64,000 bases of DNA. Source: Ricinus communis. Taxonomy: Eukaryota > Streptophyta > Magnoliopsida > Malpighiales > Euphorbiaceae. Below are positions 11,376 through 23,600 of the stretch, piece after piece. The notes under the pieces are model-generated. The model saw only the letters and a program-made list of their open reading frames with translations, made no database searches and was not told where the DNA came from. The translations under genes and the position numbers were made by a program. Within the stretch, counting starts at the first letter, position 1. The number at the start of each line of letters is the position of its first letter. The stretch lies in contig NC_063265.1 in NCBI RefSeq assembly GCF_019578655.1, positions 744,001 to 808,000 on the forward strand, given 5' to 3'.

Positions 11376-11646
11376 AGTTCTTGAAGAACTAGTATTATAT
11401 GTAGTTTCTGAAGAACTTATATTATGAATTTTAGTCCTTGAAGAACTTGTTTAGTTCCTAAAGAAATAGCATTAGTTTAGTTCTTGAAGAACTAGTATTA
11501 GTTTTAGTTCTTGAAGAACTAATTAAATAAATAATTAAGGTATAAATTTCTGAAGAATTTTGACTCTGAGTCCCTGAAGAACCAAGTATCTTGAAATCTA
11601 GTATCCCAATTTATTAAAAAATTATATTTTATGTTCTTGAAGAACT
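11376..11646 (+). repeat. Array of about nine AGTTCTTGAAGAACT near-palindromes
   Basis: Copies start near 11376, 11403, 11433, 11453, 11479, 11506, 11545, 11569 and 11632. Three are exact AGTTCTTGAAGAACT: 7-bp inverted arms around one central base. Spacings of 27, 30, 20, 26 and 27 bp are not all multiples of three, so this is not a repeat kept in one reading frame. Each copy contains TTCTTGAA, which fits a two-unit heat-shock element (TTCnnGAA). It occupies the place of gag. Confidence 0.85.
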
Positions 11647-11739
11647 AAATGTATTGGTCTCTAAAATATTGATACTAATTAATGTGTTATTTTTTTATAT
11701 ATAGAAAGGTAGAATATTTTAGATCCTGCTCAATAACTA

Positions 11740-13430
11740 ATAGGATTAAGAACAAATGATGTAAAATTATGTCTTGCAGACAACACTACCACGTACACCA
11801 TATTAAAAGATAAGAAATATTTTTCTCATTTAACAATGGAAGAAACTTGTATCAATACAATATATGGTAGTAAAAGAATAATTGAAGGCTCCGGAAGAAT
11901 AAATACATTAGTACCTAGAGGTACATATTTCTTTATTAAATATTCTCCTCAAAATCTCTTAGAAATTTAGTGAGCTTTAAAGATATTCATCAAAATGGAT
12001 ATCATATTGAAATGATAAATATGAGAAATATTGAATATCTCTATATTACTATCCTCACAATGGGAAAGAAATGTATATTGGAGAAATTACATGTTTTCTC
12101 TTCTGGCTTATTTATATATATATGTGTACTATTAAAACAAATATGGTAATAAATCAGAAGTTTACTAACCCAAATATTTCTCTTATTTGGCATGCATCCT
12201 GGAATAATAATAATGCAAAAAATTATTGAAAGCTCTTATAACTATCCATTGAAGAACCAGAAAATTCTTCAATCTAATAAATTCTCATGTTCGACTTGCT
12301 CTCAAGGAAAGCTAATTATTAGGCCTTCATCGAGCAAAATTCAAAATGAATTGTCTAGATTTTTGGAAACGTATACAAAATAATATTTGCAAACCAATTC
12401 ATCCACCATGTGGACCATTTAAATATTTTATGCTGTTACTAGATGTATCAACAAGATGGTCGTATGTACGTTTATTATCAACTCAAAATATGGCATTTGC
12501 TAGGTTACTTGCTTAAATAATTTGATTAAGATCACAGTTTCCAAATTATGCTATTAAGATAATCTTTCTTGATAATGTTGGTGAATTTATATTTAAGGCC
12601 TTTAATGATTATTTCATATCAATTGGAATAACTGTTGAATATCCAGTAGCTCGTGGTCTAGCATAATATTTTATTAAACGTCTCCAATTAATAGCTAGAC
12701 CATTGCTTATAAAAGTAAACCTCCCAATAAATTCTTGGAGACATGCAATTTTACATGCAACAACTATTATTAGCATCAGACCAACTAGTTATCATAAATT
12801 TTCACCATTATAGTCGATTTCTGGCCATGAGCCAATTATTTCCCATTTGAGATCTTTTGGAAGTATTATTTATGTCCAAATTGACCCCCCACATCGCATA
12901 AAAAATGGAACCTCAAAGGAGATTGGAAATATATATTGGATATGAGTCTCCATCTATAACTAAATACCTTGAGCCATTAACAATAAATATTTTTATTACG
13001 AGATTTAATGATTGTCATTTTAATGAGGCTTTGTTTCCTAAGTTGGGGGAAGAGAACAAGCAATTAGAGAAATAAATTATTTGGAATGAACCATCATTAA
13101 ATCATCTTGATCCTTATTCAAAACAATGTGAACTAGAAGTTCAAAGGACCATTTATTTGTAAAATATAGCAAACCAATTGCCAGATGCATTTTGTGATCC
13201 AAAAAGAGTTACTAGTTAGCATTAATGTTCCAGTAGAACAACATGTTAATATTATAGAAAATGAGTCTATGACATGCTAGTAGTGTGGTAGGCCACCTAG
13301 TTCTAAGGATAAAAATCAAAGAAAAAAAAGGAACAAAATAAACCAAGTGACAATTCTAAGATTGATATTTCTGAAGAGCCTATAATAGAAGATATAGATG
13401 AACAAGTAACTATATCTAAAATAAGTTTTT
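11740..13430 (+). pseudogene. copia protease-like, integrase and linker of element B
   Basis: A plus-strand frame from about 11757 reads DVKLCLADNTTTYTILKDKK, a protease-like segment without a normal catalytic triad. A block at 12192-12383 has the pre-integrase Cys region and KLIIRPSSSKIQNELSRFL. After a frameshift come MLLLDVSTRWSYVRLLST-type integrase core, then PTSYHKFSPL and the integrase-RT linker. Stops are frequent. Integrase would insert element cDNA; this copy cannot. Confidence 0.8.
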
Positions 13431-13990
13431 CATTATTTACGTGGTACATCAGATATGGGCTTATTTTATTCATAGACTCGAAGTCAGAATTAAGTGGATA
13501 TGCAAATGCTGGATATTTATCTAATCCACATAAAACTCGATCACAAATGGATTACTTGTTTATATATGGTGCCGCTGTTACATCTTGGTGTTCTACTAAG
13601 CAAATTCTAACTATCATGTCATCTAATTATGCTAAAATATTAGTAATGTACGAGGCTAGTAGAGAATGCATATAGTTGTGATCTATGATCCAACATATCA
13701 AAAAGACATGTGATCTCCCATTTGATAAAGAAAGCCCAATAGTAATATAAAGATAATGCTGCTTGTATTACACAACTCAAACGATGATATATTAAAAGAG
13801 ATAGAACCAAGCATATTTCGCCAAAGTTTTTTTTTTTACACATGAGTTTCAAAAGAAAAGAGTTTTAGATGTTGATCAAATTCAATCTATTGATAATTTG
13901 ATAGATTTGTTTACAAAAGCACTCGTTACAACAATATTTGAGAAGTTGGTGAACAGAATTGGCATGCGCCAACTAAGAAATCTTTGTTAG
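13430..13990 (+). pseudogene. copia RNase H of element B
   Basis: Plus-strand frames give GYANAGYLSNPHKTRSQMDY (13498-13557), DNAACITQLK (about 13755) and NLIDLFTKALVTTIFEKLVN (about 13896-13955), matching element A at 5655-6330. The domain joins abruptly to the integrase linker because RT is deleted. Confidence 0.85.
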
Positions 13991-14210
13991 AGTTATTTTT
14001 TCATACGGAGGAGATTTTGATGTATTGTACTCTTTTTCCTTTAGCTTAGGTTTTGTTTCATTAGGTTTTTCTAGCAAAGCTTTTAACGATGCAGTGTTAT
14101 GGTGCAAGCTTCTACATAAATAATGTCATCTTTTCCTTCACTGCGATTTTTTCCCATAGGATTTTTTTTAGTAAGATTTTAACGAGATATATTCATTGTA
14201 ATAGAAATCC

Positions 14211-14219
14211 AAAGAGGAA
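14211..14219 (+). other. Polypurine tract of element B
   Basis: AAAGAGGAA immediately precedes the 3' LTR, where plus-strand DNA synthesis is primed in this class. Confidence 0.6.
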
Positions 14220-14475
14220 TGTTATAATATAATTAAAGTATTTGAGTTATATTGGATGTCTATTATTATGCCTATAGATAGATTTTCTTATGGAAATATA
14301 ATTATATCTTTATAACTCTTTACAACTATAAATAGGTGTTACAATTAACGGAATGATAAAAAAGATATATATACATATACAGAAAAATTACTTTCTTTTT
14401 TCCTTTTATTTTCTATATTCTTAATTTATATTTTACAATACTCTTTATTCTTTTTATTGTTTTTTATTATAAACA
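14220..14475 (+). repeat. 3' LTR of element B
   Basis: 256 bp, TGTTATAATATAATTAAAG to TTTTTTATTATAAACA, aligned with the 5' LTR at 10810-11070 with many substitutions, so the insertion is old. The flanking pentamers (TTAAG and TAATA) do not match, so no target-site duplication survives. Confidence 0.78.
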
Positions 14476-17400
14476 TAATACAGTTTTTACTTTTTATTTT
14501 AAAATTTCTAATAACATTAAGAAAAGTGTAATTATTTAAAATTTGAATCAATAATTTCTGATAATATCTTTTACGTACATTTATTTATTTATTTTTACTT
14601 TACATTACACTAAAATATGGATACTTAAATTATACTCTTTTATTAGTCAAGCAAAATATCCTTTTATTTAAAGTAGCAAACAATGCATGCTTAAAGCAAA
14701 AGTAAGTCACCACTTAGCTACAATTACAAGTAAATATATATGGATGTATGTATGCTATGATTTTCTTCTTTTGAGTACTTCACTTTTTATTTTTCTTCCA
14801 TACTAAAATATCCATAGCAAATTCAGACAAATTTGAATGGCTCAGCTCTCACATCATATATACTAATAAATGGTATTAAAAAAAAAAAACCTGAATATAT
14901 ATATCATAGCCCTAATAAATAATTAATCCTTGATTTTAATACCGTCAAACAAAATTCGATTATTTCAAAAATTCTTTAACAATTGAACTAATATCAATGG
15001 CACAAATTAATGAAATGCCAATGAAAACCTACTGTAAAAATTTGCTAAAATGTTCAATCTTTTGAAAACCTGCCAATAGTTAAATCACTAAAATGCCAAG
15101 AAAAACCTCATTGATATGTTGTTACAGAACAGTGAACTATTGCAACAAATCTAACGTAACAGGTCGCAACTTAAACTACTCAAAACAAAATTTAAGATGC
15201 AAGTCAATAAGAGCAAATCAACATATACATCAATGTAAACAATACGCATAGATAATGATAATAATAATAATAATAATAACAGTTAAATTAGAAAAGGAAA
15301 AAGAAAATATGCGTTGATGAAGAAGACAATTAAGTAAGTTGCAGGAGCTATAAAGAATATTATAGTGTTTATATTATCTTGCTAATGTAGTTTTTGTTTA
15401 AAACTTTATCTATTTTATTAAAGCTTAATTTGGTTTCATAACTTTAATAAAGTATAATTTATATAAACTTTATTTGAATTAAATACAAAACCAAATCTTA
15501 TGCATATACATTGGTCATTGATAAGACGTACTTTATATTTTTATAAATAAAAATATTAATGATGGCTTATAAATAAATTATAAAGAGTAGGAAAGAAAAC
15601 AATCCAAAACATATCTGTATGAGATGCAATATAATAAGGCACATTTACACATCTAAGGAAAACGCGGCCAAAGTTTGATTGTTACGGTGGTTTTTTTAAC
15701 TGTATTATACTTTATTGATATCTCTTTTTAGTGTGTTTTTATTATGTTAAATATATTTTTAAATTTTATTTTTATATATTTTAAATTTTATTTAGTATAT
15801 TCTTTTATATATTATGATATATTTTTGAGATATATATGTTCATGTCATCATAACACCTTATTTGCTATAAAAAAAATAATATTATTTAATTCATAAAAAT
15901 ATCAAATAAAAAAATATCAAATAAAAATGATAAATATATTTTATTTGGCTGATTTCACAGTAATATAAGTCTTATAGGTATATCTTAGTATCTTTTTCGA
16001 ATAAAATTTGAAAAAGTAAATTTATAATAATACTAATTAAAATTAAAAAATTTGATATTCTTAAATTCTTTGATAAAATTATAAAAAAATAAGAATGATT
16101 TAAAATAAAAATTAAATTTATAATATTACGAATTAAAAATAATATTTTTTCACTATCTTATAAGTATATCTTTAGTATCTTTTTCTTTCGTTATTTTATA
16201 AATATATTTTTAAATATTTTTCTCTCATGAAGTTTAAAAAAAAATAAAATGAAAGCTAAAGTCATAATAATAAAAAAATTTAAATTAATATTTTTTGGAT
16301 ATTATAATGGGTATATATTTTTAATATATTTTTATAAAAAATTCTGAAAAAGAAACTGTCTTAAAAAATTTTAAAAATGTAAAATTCTTTTTGAAAAAAA
16401 TTGGAAATTTCTTGTCCAACCGTAAAAAAAAAAAAAAAGGTAAAGCACCGCGAAGAATCTTCATAAAATAAAGCTGAACCTAATAGTAGGTCATTAAAGT
16501 CTGAAATCTGACCTTATTAACAATATTATAATCAATAAAGCATAGACATATCAACAAATCCCACTTTAATAATCCAAAAAGATTTCAAATACGTTTAACA
16601 ACCTTCAATAGGTTTAATTTGGTCAGCAAATTACATTTCTTTTAATTCTATTCTATTTTCTTTCTATCCAGAAATTTGTCAACTAATTGACCTAATTGTT
16701 GTTTGTTTTATGTGTTTCATTATATGCTTTGACAATTCTACTAACTTTTTAAAATTAAAAGAAAAATACACAAATAATGCAGCTTTCCTAAACAGGATGC
16801 CACAACTTACAAAAGAAAGAGAGTGAATAAAATCAACCTGTAATTGAAAAATGAAAAAGATTATTTAAAACACAAAATGAAAGAAAAGAAGAAAATTCAT
16901 AACCTTTATTTTCTTATTATTTCAATTTTATTAATATGGAGCTGCTCTCTTCTCTCTTATTGTTTCTTGCTAAAATCTTTTTCTTTTTAATCACTGCCAA
17001 ATCTTTTTTAAATCAAGTGGTCTTTTTTTATTTATATTATTTTATTTTAATTAATTAATATAGTTCTTTGAAATTTATTTATTTCGTTCTTTATTATTAT
17101 TAGGATTTTTTATTTCTCTTTTTATGGAATTTTTACTCCCTTTGTAGAGATTTTGATCCCCTCAATGAGGATTTTAATTATACCTTTTATGGAATTTGAA
17201 TCTTCCTTTTATCGATGCAATCATAGAATTTTATAGAGTTACAATATTGATAATAAGAATATTTTTATTGATGTTCTCACGATCGAACTTAATTAAAGAC
17301 TAAAAATTTGATTTATAATTTAAGAATAATCACATAATAAAATGTATAAATTATTGAATTGCAAATAAAAAAAACTCTGCCAACCCATTGATGATATGAA

Positions 17401-18455
17401 TACAAATTTTTATCAACTTTTGGATTGTAATGATTTTTATTTTTATTTTCCAATCAATGACTCATGATCTCTAAAAAGAAATACTTTGATTAATATGACA
17501 TGCATAAAAAATCAATTAAATTGATTTAGAGCTTGATTGAAACTTTTTTTTTTTTTCTGCTTTCAAAAACAAATTCATTTTAGTACAAGAGAATTATTGA
17601 CTGGTGAAGCAAAATCGGGGCTGATTGTTAAAATCAAAAAACATCTTGATAATAGAATTAATCAATAGCATAATCATGGTAGTGATCGAAGATGATCTAA
17701 TGAAATTCATTCCCCAAAAATTGTAGAGTTGTTGAATTAGGGAAATGTAATAGAATTAATCAATAATATAATCATAAGGCTTATTTTAATTAGCCGTGAA
17801 TGAAAACAAAGAAAATAATCAAAATTTTCCAAATACAAAATGTGGATAATGTATTCGTTTCAAAACACTATTATCTAATCATGGTTATGAATAGTTTATT
17901 CTTCTTTCCATACATATGTACACACCTTTTAATTTATTTTTCTTGTAATGATTATTTTCTCCACATAAATCCAAAACCAGTGAACAAAACTGAAGGTGAG
18001 CGGCTGCCTAATGTGAATACTTACAAGGAAAGAAAAATAATTAATAATTAATTAGTTAATTATAATAAAGACAGCGCCTAATTTATTAATATTATGATGC
18101 AATGTTATATAATAATGTGACATGCTGAGTTGTTTAGCACCCCAACTGCTACTCCTAATAATAATTTGAAAAGATCGTGTTTGTCCCTACTTGAGAAAGA
18201 TTATAATCTCATTTAATAATTATAATTAAGCTGAAGATTTCTAGATTCTTAGAAAAAAGAGTACACCTAGTTTGTACTTCAGCATATTAAATGTACATAA
18301 CATTTGATGATTATGTAAATTATGGTGATGAGATTGTATGTTTTCTGGGACGCAATCGTGATCATTAGATCGCATGTTACATTATTTTATTTTTGATTGC
18401 CAAAACTTTGCAATGTAATTTAGTATAATATAAATAATCACCTGTTCCGTAACTA
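14476..18455. other. AT-rich intergenic spacer
   Basis: About 4 kb with no recognisable gene, RNA or element end. It holds short A/T runs and a small (TAA)n tract near 15257-15280. Short open frames such as 17800-18051 lack any family signature and look like chance. Confidence 0.55.
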
Positions 18456-18459
18456 CTGT

Positions 18460-20000
18460 GAGGCAGCCTATTAAATATTAATTGCCCGGACTAAAGCAGT
18501 TGTTCGGCTTTTTAAAGTTGCAGGAAACCTTTTAATTTCGTGATCGATTCTTTTTTACTGTTCTGTATGTATTGTATGACTGTTAATATTATTTTAATTA
18601 TAAAATTTATTTTTTTACGAATTGTATAGTTATTAATATTATTTTAATTATAAATCAAATTGATAGATAAAATTTAATAAATTTTTTTATTTTAGATATT
18701 AATTTATAAAATTTTAAAAAATAATAAATTAATTATTATTAATGGCTTTAATTTTATAAAAATTTTAAGATTTTATTAATACAATAATATAAAATTATAA
18801 ATTATTTATTAGTTAATTTTAATATTACATAATTTAATATATTAATATAATTGATATTATTATTTTTAAAATTAAAAATTTATTATATAATTAAAATTTT
18901 AATTTATTATTGAATATAATATTAAAAATATTATTTAAAATATTATTTTTATATTAAATTATTATCTAATTATAAAATTAATTTATTAGTTAATATATAT
19001 TAAAATATAATTAATATATTATTTTTAAAATAGAGTTGATATACATCTCAAAAGAAAATTTATATATTAAAAATTAAATAAATATATTTAAAAATCTTAA
19101 ATTTTAAAATTAATATACATATATATAAATTTATTACTATAAAACCTATTAAATATTAATCACTGATGCTAAAGCAGTCATTCAGCTTCTTTTACAACAT
19201 ATGGTGTTTGCTCCAAGAAATTCTAATGGAGCAGCTCACCTTTTAGTTAAGCATGTCTTGAGTCTTTCTTCCGCCTCTTTTACTTGGAAAGGGGTTCTGG
19301 TTATCCAATACTATTTATTTAATCATGCAGTTATGACTGTTATTATTATTTTAATTATAAAAATAAATTTATAAATAATTTAATAAATTTTTTAATATTT
19401 AATATTAATTTATAATATTCTAAAAATAATAACAAAATTAATTATTTTCAAATATCGTTAATTTATTTTTAAAATTTTAAAATTTTATTAATATAATAAT
19501 ATAAAAATTATTTTAAAAATATTATTAATTAAATTCTAATATTATATAAATTATTATTATCAATATAATTGATATTATTATTTTTAAAATTAAAAATTAT
19601 TATTCAATTAAAACTAATTTATTAGTAAATATAATATTTAAAAATATTATCTTTTATAATTAAAATCTTAGATAACTAATTTATTAGTTAATAGATATTA
19701 GAATATGAGTAATATCCTATTTTTTAAAATAATTATTATTTAATTAAAAATTAATTATTTATTAATATATTACTTCTTACAATTAGAATCAGTGTTTTAC
19801 TAGGAAAGTAACTTATTAATCAAAAATTAATAGAAAAATTACAAATTATATATAAACTTGAATTCCACATTTCAAAATAAATACACATATCAAAATAAAA
19901 ATTTTATATGTCAAGAATTAAACACACATGTCAAAAAAATTTTAAATTTTAGAAATTAATTATATATATTATTTATTTATTATTGTTACGGACAAGTTTT
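18460..20000. repeat. Diverged tandem duplication: LINE RNase H fragment plus Helitron-like repeat
   Basis: Unit 1 (about 18460-19140) and unit 2 (about 19147-20000) both begin CCTATTAAATATTAAT, run into GCTAAAGCAGTCATTCAGCTT or its variant, and continue into an A+T-only block starting TGACTGTTAATATTATTTTAATT. Unit 1 lacks about 120 bp of the LINE coding part kept in unit 2. The A+T block is the reverse complement of the 9.8-10.44 kb Helitron-like repeat. Confidence 0.65.
19160..19345 (+). pseudogene. LINE RNase H-like fragment
   Basis: An uninterrupted plus-strand frame reads TDAKAVIQLL, then VFAPRNSNGAAHLLVKHVLS and SFTWKGVLV. This is the C-terminal part of the RNase H-like domain found in plant LINE (non-LTR) elements. 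The same block occurs at 57885-57960 (VFAPRDSNGAAHLLSKH). About 30-40 residues between QLL and the VFAP block appear deleted. Confidence 0.7.
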
Positions 20001-20520
20001 TAACGTTCTGCAATTAAATCGTCTCTTCCTATTCTAAAAAAAAAGAAAAAAGAAAACTCTTTCCCGTTTATTTTTCCTTGCATTTTTGTTTTTCATTAAG
20101 ATTTTGTCTTTGGCCATGATCACTAATTTTTGCTTCGCGGTGATTTTTTTAGTTTTTATAATTAATTTTAATAAATAAATATTAATATATCTTTTAATAA
20201 TTTTATGATTTTTATTATGGAGTATTGAGTTCTCATTTTATAAGAGTTTTATGGTCTTTGTAGGTGGCAGTTTCAAGACCACATGCAAGTGTTCTTAGCA
20301 ATTACAGTACTGCAAAATTTTTTTGCCTAATTAGAAACACCCTAACTAGTTACAGTGATTAGTATAGGGAAAGGGTGTCGTCACCTGGATAAGTCACCAA
20401 TACACTTTTACTTTTTAAATGGCATAACTAGATTCCATAAAAAAGTATCGTCACATCCACAAATGTATCTGGAAACTAACTTCTTTATTTGTGTATTCTT
20501 ACCTTAGTTAGATCCACTTA
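20001..20520. other. Spacer with LTR-like text
   Basis: The segment near 20350-20420 (AAAGGGTGTCGTCACCTGG) is in the style of plant gypsy LTRs. No paired copy is in the window. Confidence 0.3.
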
Positions 20521-20530
20521 TTCTAGCCAA

Positions 20531-20690
20531 TTTTATTTATTAAGCCTAAGTTTAGCAACCTTTAATCTTAAATGGTTACATTTTACATACAAAGCCTGTT
20601 TTAATTTCTATTTAATTTATTAAGCCTAAGTTTACCAACCTTTAACCATAAATAACTACATTTTACATCAAAGTCTGTTTTGACTTTCTA
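20531..20690 (+). repeat. Two-copy 80-bp tandem repeat
   Basis: Unit 1 is 20531-20610 and unit 2 is 20611-20690. TAAGCCTAAGTTTA occurs at 20541 and 20621, and the rest of the unit (ACATTTTACAT...TCTGTTTT) matches with about 12% difference. Confidence 0.85.
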
Positions 20691-23600
20691 GATCTAAATG
20701 GACTAGTTTATTAATTAAGCATGACAAAGCCCACATGTGTCTAGTTGGATTTTATAATTATGCCAATTACTATCTTATTAACTTTAATGGACAACTTCAT
20801 GTCAAAATTCAAGTTTTAGGTTAAATCTATGTGGGTTCATTTTAATTAGCAATCACCCATCAATTAGATACTAGTTCACTAATTATTACAGAGTATAAAA
20901 AAAGAAAAAGAAAAAGCAAAAAGCGAAAAATAATAAAATTACATCTCTCTTACAATTACTTGACTTAAAGTAAACAAAAATCAACAAAAATGGGTGAAAA
21001 ATAAAAAAATGGACGATCTAGGGACTGGACAATCGATCAGTTGTAGAGCTTAGCTGGTTGGCTGGAAGGCATTCCAGGCAGCAGATTTCAACAGTTTTCT
21101 AATTTCCAATATTTTTAAGCTCAAAAAACACTCAAAAATATAAATATACATAAAAATAATTAGCAAAATGTTAAAATCAAATGAAATAAAGCAAGAAACA
21201 ATCAAGCAGAAGGATTAAACCCCAACTTATAAGAACAAACAGTAACAAGGCAAATAAACTGCAATTTTAGCCAAATTAAAACAGAGATGAATTCTAACCA
21301 CTTATTATGCCAAATCAATTAATACTCACAATAATAATAAGGAAACTAAAAAATTTTACACATACTGATAATTAAAATAAGAGATTAGCTAAAATAGACA
21401 AACTTATCAAATGGCAAATGCAAATAAAGAAACTATCATAAAACATAATAGAATGACAATTTCATCAAAAAAGCATATAAGAATATCAATAGATCTTAAT
21501 CATGGCAAAACCTAATTAAAAGCCCTAAACATGCCAATCTAATTAATTCTCATGAAAACTAATAGAGCTAAACCATAATCATATGAAAATCATCAGAATG
21601 ATATTATATGGTCAATATCATGGCAAATCTAAACCTAATCATGTGAGGTATATATCAAACCTAGATCTAGAATGTAAAACTTAATCATAAAAATCAAGTT
21701 AATAAATTAAAGAATGAAGTAGTAATCATAAAAGAAGAAAATAAAACACGATGAAATGATTGATAGAAGAACCCTTAGGTTATCATTCTATTGTACAGAT
21801 TCTCGAGTTTCACGAGTAAGGAGGAGGTTGATTCCAAGATTGGGTAGGAATCTAAAGGGTTTAGGTTTAGTGTATGCTTTTTGAAAGTCACAGTATGTAT
21901 CCTAACTTACTGATATTTTGTCTACTAGGAGTTGTCAACTAATAATTACCAATCTCTTGGCCTAGGATTTTCTTTTCTATTTATAGAGAATGAAGGAGAA
22001 AATCCTAGAAGCCAAACTAAATATTCTCTTAATTATTGATAATTCTAAAGAATTATCAATAATTAAAAGAACTTGTAAGTGTGACTTTTTTATTGAGCTT
22101 GCCTAGGAGCAACAATAACTGTGTCACTGTGTCAAAGGTTGTCTTGTCTGTATTAGGCTCGATTTAAAGGTGAGCCATCCGAGAAGAGGTCTTAAGGGAT
22201 CACGACAACCATGGTGGCCGTGAATTATCAAAGAAGACTGGAATCACCATTCGGGTAAATTAACCGGGACAAATAGAGAGGGGCGAAGGCTGGCAACTCG
22301 GACTCCTTGCAGAGAGCCTAACTTTCTCTAATCGTACTAACCTAGCTTAGTTACTCTCATTTTATTATGATAACATTTTATTATTTCATTTAATCTTGCA
22401 TAGAGTGAGGAAAAAAAGTTACTAACCTAGCATATATCTACTTACATGGAAGGCACATTGGTGGCACTAAGCCAAAGAGAGGTACGTTGGTACCTTATAT
22501 TTTATTTAACATACTAAAGTGACCAAATAGAACTGGTTTTATTAAACATGTAGGTGCTGAGTTTATTTTATTTTAAATAATTATACGAGCGAAAAAAATA
22601 AAAGGCGAGAACTCACATTGGTGAGTTGATCTATTTTGATTATTATGTGAGGTAAACAATCAATTTAAGTCTGGTTTATATTTAGTATGTGAGGTGAGAT
22701 ATAAATATACCAAAAAACATATATAAAGAACGGGAAAGAAGAAATTAATAGGGTACATACCAGATTAATGGAATGTAACAAGGAAAATTAACTAATATCC
22801 AAAAACTCTAAACAAGCATGTAAACAATTAAATCCATATTTATTTTAACTCAAGGGTGATCCTCATTAAAGGATTAATTCAAGCATAGAGAGTCTCAACC
22901 TATACTATGAAGTTAAGAAGTTAGTTTAGCATTTGAATATTAGGATTAATACTAAGCAAACAAAATAACAACTTTAATATCTAAGATATTCAAAACATGG
23001 AGAAAATGCAAAATCTATGCATAGAACCTATAATCCAATTATTTCTAAACAAAATAGAAAACAAGCACAATTATTTAACTCTAAACATGCCACTTGACAC
23101 ATATATTAAGCATAATTAAGTACTAAAGTATGTATTAGCCTAAATAGAACCTAAAAGATGTCAAATAGTGTCAAATCCATTTTAAAACATATTTAACGGA
23201 AGCTAACTATATGAAGGAACATAAACACATCATGTGAAACACATTAGAAAAGGCCTAAAAAACCCAAAATGCTCGAAAAATGAAGCCACGAAGACACTGA
23301 ATGCTTACCCCACACGGGGTAAGCCCATAGGAACTGCTTGCCCATAAGATCTACTTAGAAAACTTCAATGATGTTTTTGAGTCAAAAATCTCCTAGAACT
23401 TACCAACATCACTAAATGAGATGCAAAATAGTTATAAATACATAACACAAGTAGTTTAACTCCAGATTTTGGGCCTTTAAGATATACCTTTGATGATTTC
23501 CAAAGGGAAAATGACTTTAAGTGGAAGAAAGGACTTCTAGACTTCTAAGTGCACCAAGAACACCAAACTCCTATGTAGTCTACCACATGACCTACAAAAC

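Larger units (their letters stand above)
10810..14475 (+). mobile_element. Gag-less, RT-less Ty1/copia element B (plus strand)
   Basis: Two LTRs (10810-11070 and 14220-14475) enclose leader, palindrome array, protease-like segment, pre-integrase, integrase, linker and RNase H. Reverse transcriptase is missing: the integrase-RT linker ends near 13430 and the RNase H sequence begins directly. At about 3.7 kb it is shorter than the usual 5 kb. It is non-autonomous and decayed, and the same family as element A. Confidence 0.88.

Noticed and set aside
11376..11646. CRISPR-like regularly spaced repeats
   Set aside because: The repeats have uneven, similar spacers and lie inside a plant retrotransposon; not a CRISPR array.
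17800..18051. 83-codon open frame
   Set aside because: AT-rich composition, no motif, no splice or promoter context; chance.
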